A model generated the notes under the pieces. The model had not been told where the DNA came from, did no database searches, and worked only from the letters and a program-made list of their open reading frames with translations. A program made the position numbers and the translations under genes. Below are positions 11,932 through 20,223 of a stretch of 64,000 bases of DNA, piece after piece. Every line of letters starts with the position of its first letter. Position 1 is the first letter of the stretch. The DNA comes from Pseudomonas tensinigenes (GTDB lineage Bacteria; Pseudomonadota; Gammaproteobacteria; Pseudomonadales; Pseudomonadaceae), in NCBI RefSeq assembly GCF_014268445.2, contig NZ_CP077089.1, positions 1-64,000 of the forward strand, read 5' to 3'.

Positions 11932-12177
11932 TCAGATCCGCCAGAACGGCTTTAACCCCTCCTCCAGCGCCTGCTCACGGGTCAGCCCGATATCCTTGAG
12001 CTGATCCGCCGTCAGCGCCAGCAACGCCTTGCGCGTGTGCAGACGATGCCAGAACAGATTCCAGCGACTCAGGCCGGACGGTGCGTTACGCATGATCTCA
12101 TTGCGTGCACGATCCTTCTGCCCTGCCGCCAGTTCCTGACTGTGTAACGTCAGCCGCACATCGCTCAAGCCGTTCAT
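11932..12177 (-). CDS. DUF1127 domain protein
   Basis: A small basic protein of 81 residues with a C-terminal DUF1127 motif (LHTRKALLALTADQLKDIGLTREQALEEGLKPFWR). DUF1127 proteins in other bacteria are linked to RNA turnover and to phosphate or carbon metabolism, but no function is fixed for this one. ATG 12177 has AGGAG eight bases upstream; the in-frame TTG at 12183 is too close to that site. It is divergent from the MocR regulator, with a set of TACAGAT repeats between them, so it is a likely target of that regulator. Confidence 0.85.
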   Translation of the reverse strand: MNGLSDVRLTLHSQELAAGQKDRARNEIMRNAPSGLSRWNLFWHRLHTRKALLALTADQLKDIGLTREQALEEGLKPFWRI

Positions 12178-12237
12178 TTTCAATGCTCCTGTTTACTTGG
12201 GTAGCCAGAGATTCCATGATGCGCGGGCGAGCAAAAC

Positions 12238-12325
12238 CATTACAGATTCAAAGCAACTGTATTAACCCCATACAGATTTGCCGCTTTACTGACTGAATTG
12301 TCGATTTTTGCCGTATCTGTACTGG
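12238..12325. promoter_or_regulatory. Repeated TACAGAT operator-like motifs in the DUF1127/MocR divergent region
   Basis: TACAGATT occurs at 12241-12248 and 12271-12278, exactly 30 bases apart (about three helix turns). Its inverse ATCTGTA lies at 12315-12321, and a partial inverse AACTGTA at 12256-12262. MocR-family regulators commonly bind such direct and inverted repeats near their own divergent promoter. The motif is seen in the sequence; the binding protein is inferred. Confidence 0.55.
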
Positions 12326-12356
12326 TTTATCGAATCATCTGCACCGAGGCAGCGCC

Positions 12357-13778
12357 ATGACCCTTTATGTAAACCTTGCCGAATTGCTCGGCACGCGCAT
12401 CGAAAACGGCTTCTATCGACCCGGTGATCGGTTGCCGTCGGTGCGCGCCTTGAGCGTCGAACACGGGGTCAGCCTGAGCACGGTGCAACAGGCCTATCGC
12501 ATGCTCGAAGACAGCGGTCTGGCCACGCCGAAACCCAAATCAGGCTACTTTGTGCCAGTCGGTCGCGAACTGCCGGAACTGCCCGTCGTCGGCCGCCCGG
12601 CGCAACGGCCGGTGGAGATTTCGCAGTGGGATCAGGTGCTGGAATTGATTCGCGCGGTGCCGCGCAAGGATGTCGTGCAACTGGGTCGCGGCATGCCCGA
12701 CATCAGCTCGCCGACCATGAAACCGCTGCTGCGCGGCTTGGCACGGATCAGCCGCCGTCAGGACATGCCCGGCCTGTATTACGACAACATTCACGGCACC
12801 CTCGAGCTGCGCGAACAGATCGCTCGACTGATGCTCGATTCCGGCTGCCAGTTGAGCGCCAGCGATCTGGTGATCACCACCGGTTGTCACGAAGCGCTGT
12901 CCACCAGCATCCACGCGATCTGCGAGCCGGGCGACATCGTCGCGGTGGACTCGCCAAGCTTTCACGGCGCCATGCAGACGCTCAAAGGCCTGGGCATGAA
13001 GGCCCTGGAAATCCCCACCGACCCACTCACCGGGATCAGCCTTGAAGCGTTGGAACTGGCGCTCGAACAATGGCCGATCAAGGTCATCCAGCTCACCCCG
13101 AACTGCAACAACCCGCTCGGCTACATCATGCCGGAGTCACGCAAACGCGCCCTGCTTACCCTCGCCCAGCGCTTCGACGTGGCGATCATCGAAGACGATG
13201 TGTATGGCGAACTGGCCTACACCTACCCGCGTCCGCGCACGATCAAATCCTTCGACGAAGACGGCCGCGTATTGCTCTGCAGTTCGTTTTCCAAGACCCT
13301 GGCGCCAGGGCTGCGTATTGGTTGGGTCGCGCCGGGCCGCTACCTCGAGCGCGTGCTGCACATGAAATACATCAGCACCGGATCGACCGCACCGCAGCCA
13401 CAGATCGCCATCGCCGAATTCCTCAAGGCCGGCCACTTCGAACCGCACTTGCGGCGCATGCGCACGCAATACCAGCGCAGCCGCGACCTGATGATCGATT
13501 GGGTGACCCGCTATTTCCCGGCAGGTACCCGCGCCAGTCGGCCCCAAGGCAGCTTCATGTTGTGGGTCGAATTGCCGGAAGGTTTCGACACCCTGAAACT
13601 GAATCGTGAGTTGCACGACCAAGGCGTACAGATTGCCGTCGGCAGCATCTTTTCCGCTTCGGGCAAGTACCGCAATTGCCTGCGCATGAACTACGCTGCC
13701 AAACCGACACCGCAGATCGAAGAGGCGGTGCGCAAGGTCGGCGAGACAGCGGTCAGATTGCTGGCCGAAGCCGACTGA
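12357..13778 (+). CDS. MocR/GntR-type regulator with aminotransferase-like domain
   Basis: A 473-residue PLP-binding transcription factor. The N-terminal GntR winged helix (YRPGDRLPSVRALSVEHGVSLSTVQQAYRML, about residues 20-50) is followed by a fold-type I aminotransferase domain with NPLGY, DDVYGELAY and the PLP-lysine segment SSFSKTLAPGLRIGW. Such proteins sense PLP or amino compounds and rarely catalyse. ATG 12357 is preceded by GAGGCAGC. The divergent DUF1127 gene is the nearest candidate target. It corresponds by type to PA5283-like MocR genes, but I do not assign a symbol. Confidence 0.9.
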   Translation: MTLYVNLAELLGTRIENGFYRPGDRLPSVRALSVEHGVSLSTVQQAYRMLEDSGLATPKPKSGYFVPVGRELPELPVVGRPAQRPVEISQWDQVLELIRAVPRKDVVQLGRGMPDISSPTMKPLLRGLARISRRQDMPGLYYDNIHGTLELREQIARLMLDSGCQLSASDLVITTGCHEALSTSIHAICEPGDIVAVDSPSFHGAMQTLKGLGMKALEIPTDPLTGISLEALELALEQWPIKVIQLTPNCNNPLGYIMPESRKRALLTLAQRFDVAIIEDDVYGELAYTYPRPRTIKSFDEDGRVLLCSSFSKTLAPGLRIGWVAPGRYLERVLHMKYISTGSTAPQPQIAIAEFLKAGHFEPHLRRMRTQYQRSRDLMIDWVTRYFPAGTRASRPQGSFMLWVELPEGFDTLKLNRELHDQGVQIAVGSIFSASGKYRNCLRMNYAAKPTPQIEEAVRKVGETAVRLLAEAD

Positions 13779-13838
13779 CCTTTTTCCCGAGAACCGCGTC
13801 CATATGCCGACCCTAGCCGCCATTCGGAATGACCCTAC

Positions 13839-15407
13839 GTGAGCTTCAGACAGCCCCTACTCGCTTTGCTGTTACTCGCCTCGTTCCTGAGCGGCTGTGC
13901 CAGTCTCGATGTTCCGCGCGAGCCGAGTCAGGCTTTGCCGGCTTCCGATTCCAGCTTCGGCCGTTCGATTCAGGCGCAAGCGGCGCCCTATCAAGGCCGC
14001 TCGGGGTTTCGCCTACTGTCGAACAGCAGCGAGGCCTTCACCGCCCGCGCCGAACTGATCCGCAACGCCCAGTCCAGCCTCGATCTGCAGTACTACATCG
14101 TCCACGACGGCATCAGCACGCGGATGCTGGTGGAGGAACTGCTCAAGGCCGCTGATCGCGGCGTGCGCGTGCGCATCCTGCTCGACGACACCACCAGCGA
14201 TGGCCTCGACCAGATCATCGCCACGCTCGCGGCGCATCCGCAGATTCAGATTCGCCTGTTCAATCCACTGCACCTTGGCCGCAGTACCGGCGTCACGCGG
14301 GCTGCAGGCCGCTTGTTCAATCTATCGCTGCAACACCGGCGCATGCATAACAAGCTGTGGCTGGCGGACAACAGCGTGGCCATCGTCGGCGGGCGCAATC
14401 TGGGTGACGAGTACTTCGACGCCGAGCCAAATCTGAATTTCACCGACATCGACATGCTCAGTGTCGGGCCGGTGGCTGAGCAACTCGGCCAAAGTTTCGA
14501 TCAGTATTGGAACAGCGCGCTGAGCAAACCGATCGACGAGTTCCTTACCAGCCAACCGACCGCCAAGGACCTGGAGAACACCCGCACACGCCTGGAAGAA
14601 TCGCTGGAAGACACCCGCAAACAAAATCACGCGCTGTATCAGCAGTTGATGACGTTCAAGACCGAACCGCGCATGGACATCTGGCGCAAAGAACTGATCT
14701 GGGCGTGGAATCAGGCGTTGTGGGACGCGCCGAGCAAGGTCTTGGCCAAGGGCGAACCGGATCCGCAATTGCTGCTGACCACGCAACTGGCACCCGAGCT
14801 CAGAGGAGTGAGCAAAGAGCTGATCATGATTTCGGCGTACTTCGTGCCGGGCCAGCCGGGACTGGTTTACCTGACCGGTCGCGCCGATGCCGGCGTCTCG
14901 GTGAGCCTGCTGACCAACGCGCTGGAGGCCACCGATGTGCCGGCGGTGCATGGCGGCTATGCGCCGTATCGCAAAGCGTTGCTGGAGCATGGCGTGAAGT
15001 TGTATGAACTGCGCCGTCAGCCTGGGGATAACTATGGCAGCGGCCCGCATGTGTTTTACAGCAAGTCGTTTCGTGGCTCGGACTCAAGCCTGCACAGCAA
15101 AGCGATGATCTTTGATCGGCAGAAATCGTTTATCGGCTCTTTCAACTTTGATCCGCGTTCGGTTTTGTGGAACACCGAAGTCGGGGTGTTGGTGGACAGC
15201 CCGGAACTGGCCGGGCATGTGCGCGAACTGGCGCTGCAAGGCATGGCGCCAGCGCTGAGTTACGAGGCGAAGTTACAGGATGGCCAGATCGTCTGGGTCA
15301 CCGAAGACAACGGCCAGATGCATACCCTGACCAAAGAGCCGGGGAGTTGGTGGCGGCGGTTCAACGCGTGGTTCAGCACCACGGTAGGGCTTGAGCGAAT
15401 GCTTTAA
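13839..15407 (+). CDS. Phospholipase D family lipoprotein
   Basis: A 522-residue PLD-superfamily protein, possibly a cardiolipin synthase-like or phosphatidyl-transfer enzyme (YmdC/ClsC type). The N-terminus is a lipoprotein signal with lipobox LSGC at about residue 21. Two HKD motifs are visible, HNKLWLADNSVAIVGGRN and HSKAMIFDRQKSFIGSFNFD, both complete. The start is GTG at 13839 (protein MSFRQPLLALLLL), which directly precedes the signal peptide. It ends at a type-B REP doublet. Confidence 0.88.
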   Translation: MSFRQPLLALLLLASFLSGCASLDVPREPSQALPASDSSFGRSIQAQAAPYQGRSGFRLLSNSSEAFTARAELIRNAQSSLDLQYYIVHDGISTRMLVEELLKAADRGVRVRILLDDTTSDGLDQIIATLAAHPQIQIRLFNPLHLGRSTGVTRAAGRLFNLSLQHRRMHNKLWLADNSVAIVGGRNLGDEYFDAEPNLNFTDIDMLSVGPVAEQLGQSFDQYWNSALSKPIDEFLTSQPTAKDLENTRTRLEESLEDTRKQNHALYQQLMTFKTEPRMDIWRKELIWAWNQALWDAPSKVLAKGEPDPQLLLTTQLAPELRGVSKELIMISAYFVPGQPGLVYLTGRADAGVSVSLLTNALEATDVPAVHGGYAPYRKALLEHGVKLYELRRQPGDNYGSGPHVFYSKSFRGSDSSLHSKAMIFDRQKSFIGSFNFDPRSVLWNTEVGVLVDSPELAGHVRELALQGMAPALSYEAKLQDGQIVWVTEDNGQMHTLTKEPGSWWRRFNAWFSTTVGLERML

Positions 15408-15410
15408 AAA

Positions 15411-15496
15411 GCAAAAGATCGCAGCCTTCAGCAGCTCCTACAGAACGAATGCATTTCAACTGTAGGAGCTGCCGAAGGCTGCGATCTTTTGATCTT
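15411..15496. repeat. Type-B REP doublet
   Basis: Inverted copies of TGTAGGAGCTGCCGAAGGCT continuing into GCGATCTTTTGATC, facing each other around a short loop. They lie between the converging phospholipase D and MFS genes. The same element type occurs at 24382-24469 and 40337-40419, with a solo copy at 45775-45812. Confidence 0.88.
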
Positions 15497-16640
15497 AGGC
15501 AGGCTCGGTTATCGGTCCGAATGCCCCTTGGCGCAAAAGCAGAATCACCAAACCAAACGCCCCAATCGCCATCAACAACGGCAACGCATGCCCATTGATC
15601 CACTGGCTGCCCGCCCCGGCCGCGAGCGGCCCGACCAGACATCCCACGCCCCACAGCTGCGCAATATGCGCATTCGCCCGCACCAGCGCATCGTCACGAT
15701 AACGCTCGCCGATCAGAATCAGCGACAGCGTAAACAAACCACCGGCACTCGCCCCGAACAACACCCACAACGGCCAGATCAGCAGCGTGTCGAGCAACAT
15801 TGGAATCGCCAGACTCGACAGCATCAACACCACCGCACAACCCGCGAACAACGTACGCCGCGACAAGTAATCGGCCAACGCGCCAATCGGCAACTGCAGC
15901 AACGCATCGCCGACCACCACCGTGCTGACCATCGCCAGCGCGATTTCAGCGGTGAAGCCCTGTTGCAGGCAATACACCGGCAGCAACGTCAGGATCATCG
16001 CCTCGAACGCGGCGAACAACGACACCGCCCAGGCAATTGCCGGCAGCTCTCGGGCGAAGCCCCACAGATCGCGGAACGTCACACTGCTGGCTTCACTGCT
16101 CGGTGCACCACTGCGGCCCAACAGAAGCAAAGGCGAAACCAACAGCAGGCCGACGCCGACCCAGAATCCGTAATCCTTTTCGGTGCCGAGCGCACCCAGC
16201 AGCAATGGGCCAGACAACTGGCTCAACGCATAGCTGCTGCCGTACAGCGCCACCAAGCGACCGCGCCAGTGCTCGACCACCAGTTGATTGATCCAGCTCT
16301 CGCCGAGGATGAACACGATGGTCAGGATCACCCCGATCATCAGCCGCAGCACCAGCCAGATCGGATAGCTCGGCAACAGCGCCAGCAGACCGATCGACAG
16401 CGCCCCGGCCCACAGGCACAGGCGCATCAGATTGGCCGTGCCGAAGCGCGCCGCCAGATGACTGGAAATCTTCGCGCCCAACAACACGCCAATCGCCGGC
16501 ATCGCCGCCATTACCCCAATGGCGAAGGAACCGTAACCCCAGCCTTCCAGGCGCAATGACACCAACGGCATGCTGACCCCCAGGGCCAGACCGACACTCA
16601 AGACAGACGCCAACACGGCGAAATACGTCGCCCACCGCAT
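15495..16640 (-). CDS. MFS transporter
   Basis: Inner-membrane protein of 381 residues with about twelve hydrophobic segments and an MFS loop signature in the N-terminal half (LLGAKISSHLAARFGTANLMRL). The loop after the seventh segment reads GALADYLSRRTLF, a second MFS signature. Substrate unknown. It lies between REP doublets as a single transcription unit, in the same neighbourhood as an MFS gene in P. aeruginosa (PA5311 area). A YcaD-like assignment is possible but unproven. Confidence 0.85.
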   Translation of the reverse strand: MRWATYFAVLASVLSVGLALGVSMPLVSLRLEGWGYGSFAIGVMAAMPAIGVLLGAKISSHLAARFGTANLMRLCLWAGALSIGLLALLPSYPIWLVLRLMIGVILTIVFILGESWINQLVVEHWRGRLVALYGSSYALSQLSGPLLLGALGTEKDYGFWVGVGLLLVSPLLLLGRSGAPSSEASSVTFRDLWGFARELPAIAWAVSLFAAFEAMILTLLPVYCLQQGFTAEIALAMVSTVVVGDALLQLPIGALADYLSRRTLFAGCAVVLMLSSLAIPMLLDTLLIWPLWVLFGASAGGLFTLSLILIGERYRDDALVRANAHIAQLWGVGCLVGPLAAGAGSQWINGHALPLLMAIGAFGLVILLLRQGAFGPITEPA

Positions 16641-16689
16641 GTTCCACGCTCCTGTGGATAATTATCTTTTGGAGGCCACATCAAACAAA

Positions 16690-16780
16690 TGTGGGAGCGA
16701 GCCTGCTCGCGAATACGGCTGCACATTCAGCACATGGGCTGACTGATACACCGCTTTCGCGAGCAGGCTCGCTCCCACAG
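16690..16780. repeat. REP doublet (REPIN)
   Basis: Inverted REP cores with the spacer text GACTGATACACCGCTTTCGC shared with the element at 2665-2757. Located between the MFS gene start and the aldehyde dehydrogenase stop. Confidence 0.9.
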
Positions 16781-16833
16781 GGGATCTGCTTGGTCTGGAG
16801 GTTCTGCTCTTGCGAACAGAACCTCCTAACGGC

Positions 16834-18327
16834 TTACAGCTTGATCCACGTCGCCTTCAGCTCGGTGTATTTGTCGAACGCGTGCAGCGACTTGTCGCGG
16901 CCGTTGCCCGACTGTTTGAAGCCGCCGAACGGCGCAGTCATGTCGCCGCCATCGTACTGATTGACCCACACGCTACCGGCACGCAGCGCCTTGGCGGTCA
17001 GGTGCGCCTTGGAGATGTCCTGGGTCCAGACCGCAGCGGCCAGGCCGTACGGCGTGTCGTTGGCGATCTGGATCGCTTCTTCAGCGGTGTCAAAAGCGAT
17101 CACCGACAGCACCGGGCCGAAGATCTCTTCCTGCGCGATCTTCATCGCGTTGCTCACGCCGTCGAAAATCGTTGGCTCAACATAAGTGCCACCGGTTTCC
17201 TGCAGAATGCGCTTGCCGCCAGCGACCAGTTTGGCGCCATCGGTATGACCGGATTCGATGTACGACAGCACGGTGTTCATCTGCTGCGTGTCGACCAACG
17301 CACCGACATTGGTCGCCGGGTCCAGCGGATTGCCCGGTTTCCAGGCTTTCAGCGCCTCGATCACCATCGGCAGGAACTTGTCTTTGATCGAACGCTCGAC
17401 CAGCAGACGCGAACCGGCGGTGCAGACTTCGCCCTGGTTGAAGGCGATGGCGCTGGCGGCGGATTCAGCCGCGGCCTGCAGATCCGGAGCATCGGCAAAG
17501 ACGATGTTCGGGCTCTTGCCGCCGGCTTCCAGCCAGACGCGTTTCATGTTCGATTCGCCGGAGTAGATCATCAGTTGCTTGGCGATCTTGGTCGAACCGG
17601 TGAACACCAGCGTGTCGACATCGTTGTGCAGGGCCAGCGCCTTGCCGACGGTGTGGCCGTAGCCCGGCAGCACGTTGAGCACGCCTTTCGGAATACCGGC
17701 CTCAACGGCCAACTCGGCGATGCGGATGGCAGTCAGCGGGGATTTTTCCGACGGCTTGAGGATCACCGAGTTACCGGTCGACAATGCCGGACCGAGTTTC
17801 CAGCAGGCCATCATCAATGGGAAGTTCCACGGCACGATGGCACCGACCACGCCCACTGGCTCGCGGGTCACCAGACCCAATTGATCGTGCGGTGTAGCGG
17901 CAACTTCGTCGTAAATCTTGTCGATCGCCTCACCGCTCCAGCTCAGCGCTTGCGCCGCGCCCGGGACGTCGATGTACAGCGAATCGCTGATCGGCTTGCC
18001 CATGTCGAGGGTTTCGAGCAGGGCCAGTTCTTCGGCGTGCTGCTTGAGCAGGCCGGCAAAACGGATCATGGTGGCTTTGCGTTTGGTCGGCGCCAGGCGC
18101 GACCAGACGCCGGAATTGAAGGTGGCGCGGGCATTTTCCACGGCGCGCTGGGCGTCGGCGGCGTCACAGCTGGCAATCTTGCCGAGCAGACGGCCATCGA
18201 CCGGGCTGATGCACTCGAAGGTCTCGCCGGAGACGGCGTCAGTGTATTCGCCATTCAGGTAGGCGCGGCCTTCGATTTTCAGGTCGCGGGCGCGTTGTTC
18301 CCAGTCGGCACGAGTCAGGGTGGTCAT
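16834..18327 (-). CDS. kauB: Aldehyde dehydrogenase of polyamine/arginine catabolism
   Basis: NAD(P)-dependent aldehyde dehydrogenase of 497 residues, closest in length and sequence style to PuuC/KauB, which oxidises gamma-glutamyl-gamma-aminobutyraldehyde or 4-guanidinobutyraldehyde. Visible are the cofactor segment VPWNFPLMMACWKLGPAL, the general-base region LEAGGKSPN and the catalytic cysteine in FNQGEVCTAGSRL. ATG 18327 follows GGAGG at good distance; the frame is open to 18432 without a better start. It is divergent from the cupin gene, across a region with an 18-base palindrome. The symbol is given by synteny with PA5312. Confidence 0.85.
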   Translation of the reverse strand: MTTLTRADWEQRARDLKIEGRAYLNGEYTDAVSGETFECISPVDGRLLGKIASCDAADAQRAVENARATFNSGVWSRLAPTKRKATMIRFAGLLKQHAEELALLETLDMGKPISDSLYIDVPGAAQALSWSGEAIDKIYDEVAATPHDQLGLVTREPVGVVGAIVPWNFPLMMACWKLGPALSTGNSVILKPSEKSPLTAIRIAELAVEAGIPKGVLNVLPGYGHTVGKALALHNDVDTLVFTGSTKIAKQLMIYSGESNMKRVWLEAGGKSPNIVFADAPDLQAAAESAASAIAFNQGEVCTAGSRLLVERSIKDKFLPMVIEALKAWKPGNPLDPATNVGALVDTQQMNTVLSYIESGHTDGAKLVAGGKRILQETGGTYVEPTIFDGVSNAMKIAQEEIFGPVLSVIAFDTAEEAIQIANDTPYGLAAAVWTQDISKAHLTAKALRAGSVWVNQYDGGDMTAPFGGFKQSGNGRDKSLHAFDKYTELKATWIKL

Positions 18328-18495
18328 TTCGAGTGTCCTCCGCTTGTTGAATACGAGCGCCGCGCGATCTTCGCCAGCGTCCTCAAGAATTCTGCCCGGC
18401 CAGCCGGTTTTTCGGCCAGAGGCACCCGCCACCCTAAACCAGCGGCCGGGGTTGTTTCAATATATTTGACATAAGGTGGCCATACGGCCTTGCGG

Positions 18496-18513
18496 TGTTG
18501 ATTTTAATCAACA
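18496..18513. promoter_or_regulatory. Palindromic operator candidate upstream of kauB and cupin gene
   Basis: TGTTGATTTTAATCAACA is a perfect inverted repeat (8-2-8), 54 bases before the cupin start and about 170 bases before the divergent kauB start. It is of operator size. PauR, encoded at 5788, is one candidate binder, but no consensus was checked. Confidence 0.5.
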
Positions 18514-18566
18514 TAGACTTTGGCCCTTTCCAGCCAATCGCGCCGTATTCACGGGGGATAACAACA

Positions 18567-18929
18567 ATGAACATCCAGAACGTCGTCGACATCAGCCTGA
18601 CCAGCAGCGAAGCCGAACGCTATCGCCCGGATCCGGCGAAAGTGCTCAAGGGTGATCCTGAGCAAGCGGTGTTCCATCAATACGACAGCCCGTGTGGGCA
18701 GATGGGCGTTGGCGTGTGGGAAGGTGCGGTTGGGCAGTGGACGGTGAACTACACCGAGCATGAATACTGCGAGATTCTGCAGGGGGTTTCGGTGCTGCGT
18801 GATGGTGAGGGCAATGCCAAGACGTTGCGCGTTGGCGACCGGTTTGTGATTCCGGCGGGGTTTCGCGGCACTTGGGAAGTGCTTGAGGCTTGCCGCAAGG
18901 TCTATGTGATCTTTGAACAGAAAGCCTGA
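18567..18929 (+). CDS. Cupin domain protein
   Basis: A 120-residue single-domain cupin, with the first motif around YTEHEYCEILQGVSVL and the second around GDRFVIPAGFRGTWEV. It resembles the ethanolamine-utilisation/DUF861-type cupins. Function unknown; it corresponds in place to PA5314. Frame and RBS (GGGGGATA) support ATG 18567. The bases just before and over the start read AACAACAATG, a match to the AANAANAA motif recognised by Hfq with Crc, so translation may be under catabolite repression. Divergent from kauB. Confidence 0.85.
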   Translation: MNIQNVVDISLTSSEAERYRPDPAKVLKGDPEQAVFHQYDSPCGQMGVGVWEGAVGQWTVNYTEHEYCEILQGVSVLRDGEGNAKTLRVGDRFVIPAGFRGTWEVLEACRKVYVIFEQKA

Positions 18930-19088
18930 TCCGACACACACGGTGACGAGCAGGGTAAGGCATATCCAGCAGGTTTGAGTGAAACTTCGACTGGTCGCTT
19001 AGGAATCGAGAAAAGATCAGTCAAACCAAGAGGTTAGTCTGATTCGATGAATAAGGGGCCTTAACTCAAACCAAAGCAAGGAGGCACA

Positions 19089-19298
19089 ATGTCCAGCCAA
19101 TGCAATCTCTACAACGCGCAATTTTTCCTCGGTGATTTTGCTACTACTGACAACCTGCTCGCTGTGCGCAACGCAGCCGGAGTAACAAAGCATCGCCTCG
19201 AAGTGCCGGACGGCATGTACAACCTGCGCACTGATGCGGACCGCATCAGGGTCCTGGTCAACGAGAAAAACGAGATCATTGAACTGATCTGTGGTTGA
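19089..19298 (+). CDS. Small hypothetical protein
   Basis: A 69-residue protein with no signal peptide or membrane segment, of mixed composition with an acidic C-terminus. I do not recognise the family. A strong AAGGAGG six bases before the ATG and a perfect hairpin-T terminator 20 bases after the stop make it a well-formed single-gene unit between the cupin gene and the convergent rpmG. The upstream leader has repeated CAAACCAA (about 19022 and 19067). Confidence 0.75.
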   Translation: MSSQCNLYNAQFFLGDFATTDNLLAVRNAAGVTKHRLEVPDGMYNLRTDADRIRVLVNEKNEIIELICG

Positions 19299-19319
19299 TC
19301 GATCACGCTTCAAGGCAAC

Positions 19320-19355
19320 AAAAAAGGCCCGTATCGTGAGATACGGGCCTTTTTC
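19320..19355. terminator. Bidirectional Rho-independent terminator
   Basis: AAAAAAGGCCCGTATC, GTGA, GATACGGGCCTTTTTT is a near-perfect hairpin with A and T flanks, ending both the small gene at 19089 and the convergent rpmG. Its stem is nearly identical to the terminator at 28684-28720. Confidence 0.9.
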
Positions 19356-19374
19356 GTAAGTCCGGAAAAATCAA

Positions 19375-19530
19375 TTACTTGATTTTGCCTTCCTTGTAGA
19401 TCACGTGCTTGCGAACAACCGGATCATATTTCTTGATCTCGATTTTGTCCGGGGTAGTACGCTTGTTCTTGTCGGTAGTGTAGAAGTGACCAGTACCGGC
19501 GCTCGAGATCAAACGAATCAATTCACGCAT
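19375..19530 (-). CDS. rpmG: 50S ribosomal protein L33
   Basis: A 51-residue ribosomal protein ([20 protein letters not shown] then [19 protein letters not shown]), a full-length L33 of the form without zinc-binding cysteines. Preceded by AGGGAG and 11 bases downstream of rpmB, with which it forms the usual rpmB-rpmG operon. It ends at the bidirectional terminator. Confidence 0.95.
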   Translation of the reverse strand: MRELIRLISSAGTGHFYTTDKNKRTTPDKIEIKKYDPVVRKHVIYKEGKIK

Positions 19531-19541
19531 GATTAGCTCCC

Positions 19542-19775
19542 TTAAATCTTGCCATCGCGGCGAAGTTCGGCGAGCACGACAGTGATGCCACGCTTGTCGA
19601 TGATACGCATGCCTTTGGCAGATACGCGCAGACGCACAAAACGTTTCTCTTCTTCAACCCAGAAGCGGTGATGCTGCAGGTTCGGCAGGAAACGACGACG
19701 GGTTTTGTTGTTTGCGTGGGAAATGTTATTCCCAGTCACCGGACCCTTACCGGTAACTTGACATACTCTCGACAT
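19542..19775 (-). CDS. rpmB: 50S ribosomal protein L28
   Basis: A 77-residue L28 protein ([20 protein letters not shown], ending [15 protein letters not shown]), full length and first gene of the rpmB-rpmG operon. The gap to the next gene contains a small hairpin in the 5' leader. Confidence 0.95.
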   Translation of the reverse strand: MSRVCQVTGKGPVTGNNISHANNKTRRRFLPNLQHHRFWVEEEKRFVRLRVSAKGMRIIDKRGITVVLAELRRDGKI

Positions 19776-19800
19776 GCCTCAGCCCTCTAAAACCACATGC

Positions 19801-19819
19801 CCAACCCGGCATGGGTTGG
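19801..19819 (-). promoter_or_regulatory. Leader hairpin upstream of rpmB
   Basis: CCAACCC, GGCAT, GGGTTGG forms a perfect 7-bp stem 25 bases before the rpmB start codon. Ribosomal-protein operons often carry autoregulatory leaders; a role here is inferred only from position. Confidence 0.35.
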
Positions 19820-20223
19820 CCGCTTAATCTCTCAGTCATTTGGCGCCAGGCGCCGCGTTTCTTTAGAGGTCTTACCGGCTACACCTACAGTGAAGGAACC
19901 GGGCCCCTAGAAAAGAGCGCTGCTTTATACCAGAAAGACTTCGGAGCAACAACAATCGGTGTGCAATCAATCCACAAAAAGGCGCTTTTTCATCCTGCGA
20001 ACGCCTTGGATAAAGGCTGGCATCGATTTTTACCACTCGTCGCAGAAAATCGTCCTTACAGGCAATCCAGACTTTTTACCGCGCGCCGCAGTCTGAAAAA
20101 CGGCCATCACTGTGCCCCGAAAAAGCAAAAAGGGGATAGTCATTTGTAATCCAGACCTCTAGGGTAGGCCTTTTCCAGACTGCACTTGCAGATGGGCCTT
20201 CGATCTGTAAAAGGAAACCGACC
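19820..20223. other. Gene-free region before the peptide-binding protein gene
   Basis: About 400 bases with no convincing gene. A 112-codon plus-strand frame here has no RBS and unusual composition, so I leave it out. AATCCAGAC occurs twice (about 20064 and 20149). The divergent promoters of rpmB and of the peptide-binding protein gene must lie within it, but I cannot place them. Confidence 0.5.

Noticed and set aside
16810..18474. 554-codon plus-strand frame over kauB
   Set aside because: Antisense shadow of an aldehyde dehydrogenase with complete active site.
19811..20149. 112-codon frame between rpmB and the peptide-binding protein gene
   Set aside because: No RBS, odd composition, and the region must contain two divergent promoters.
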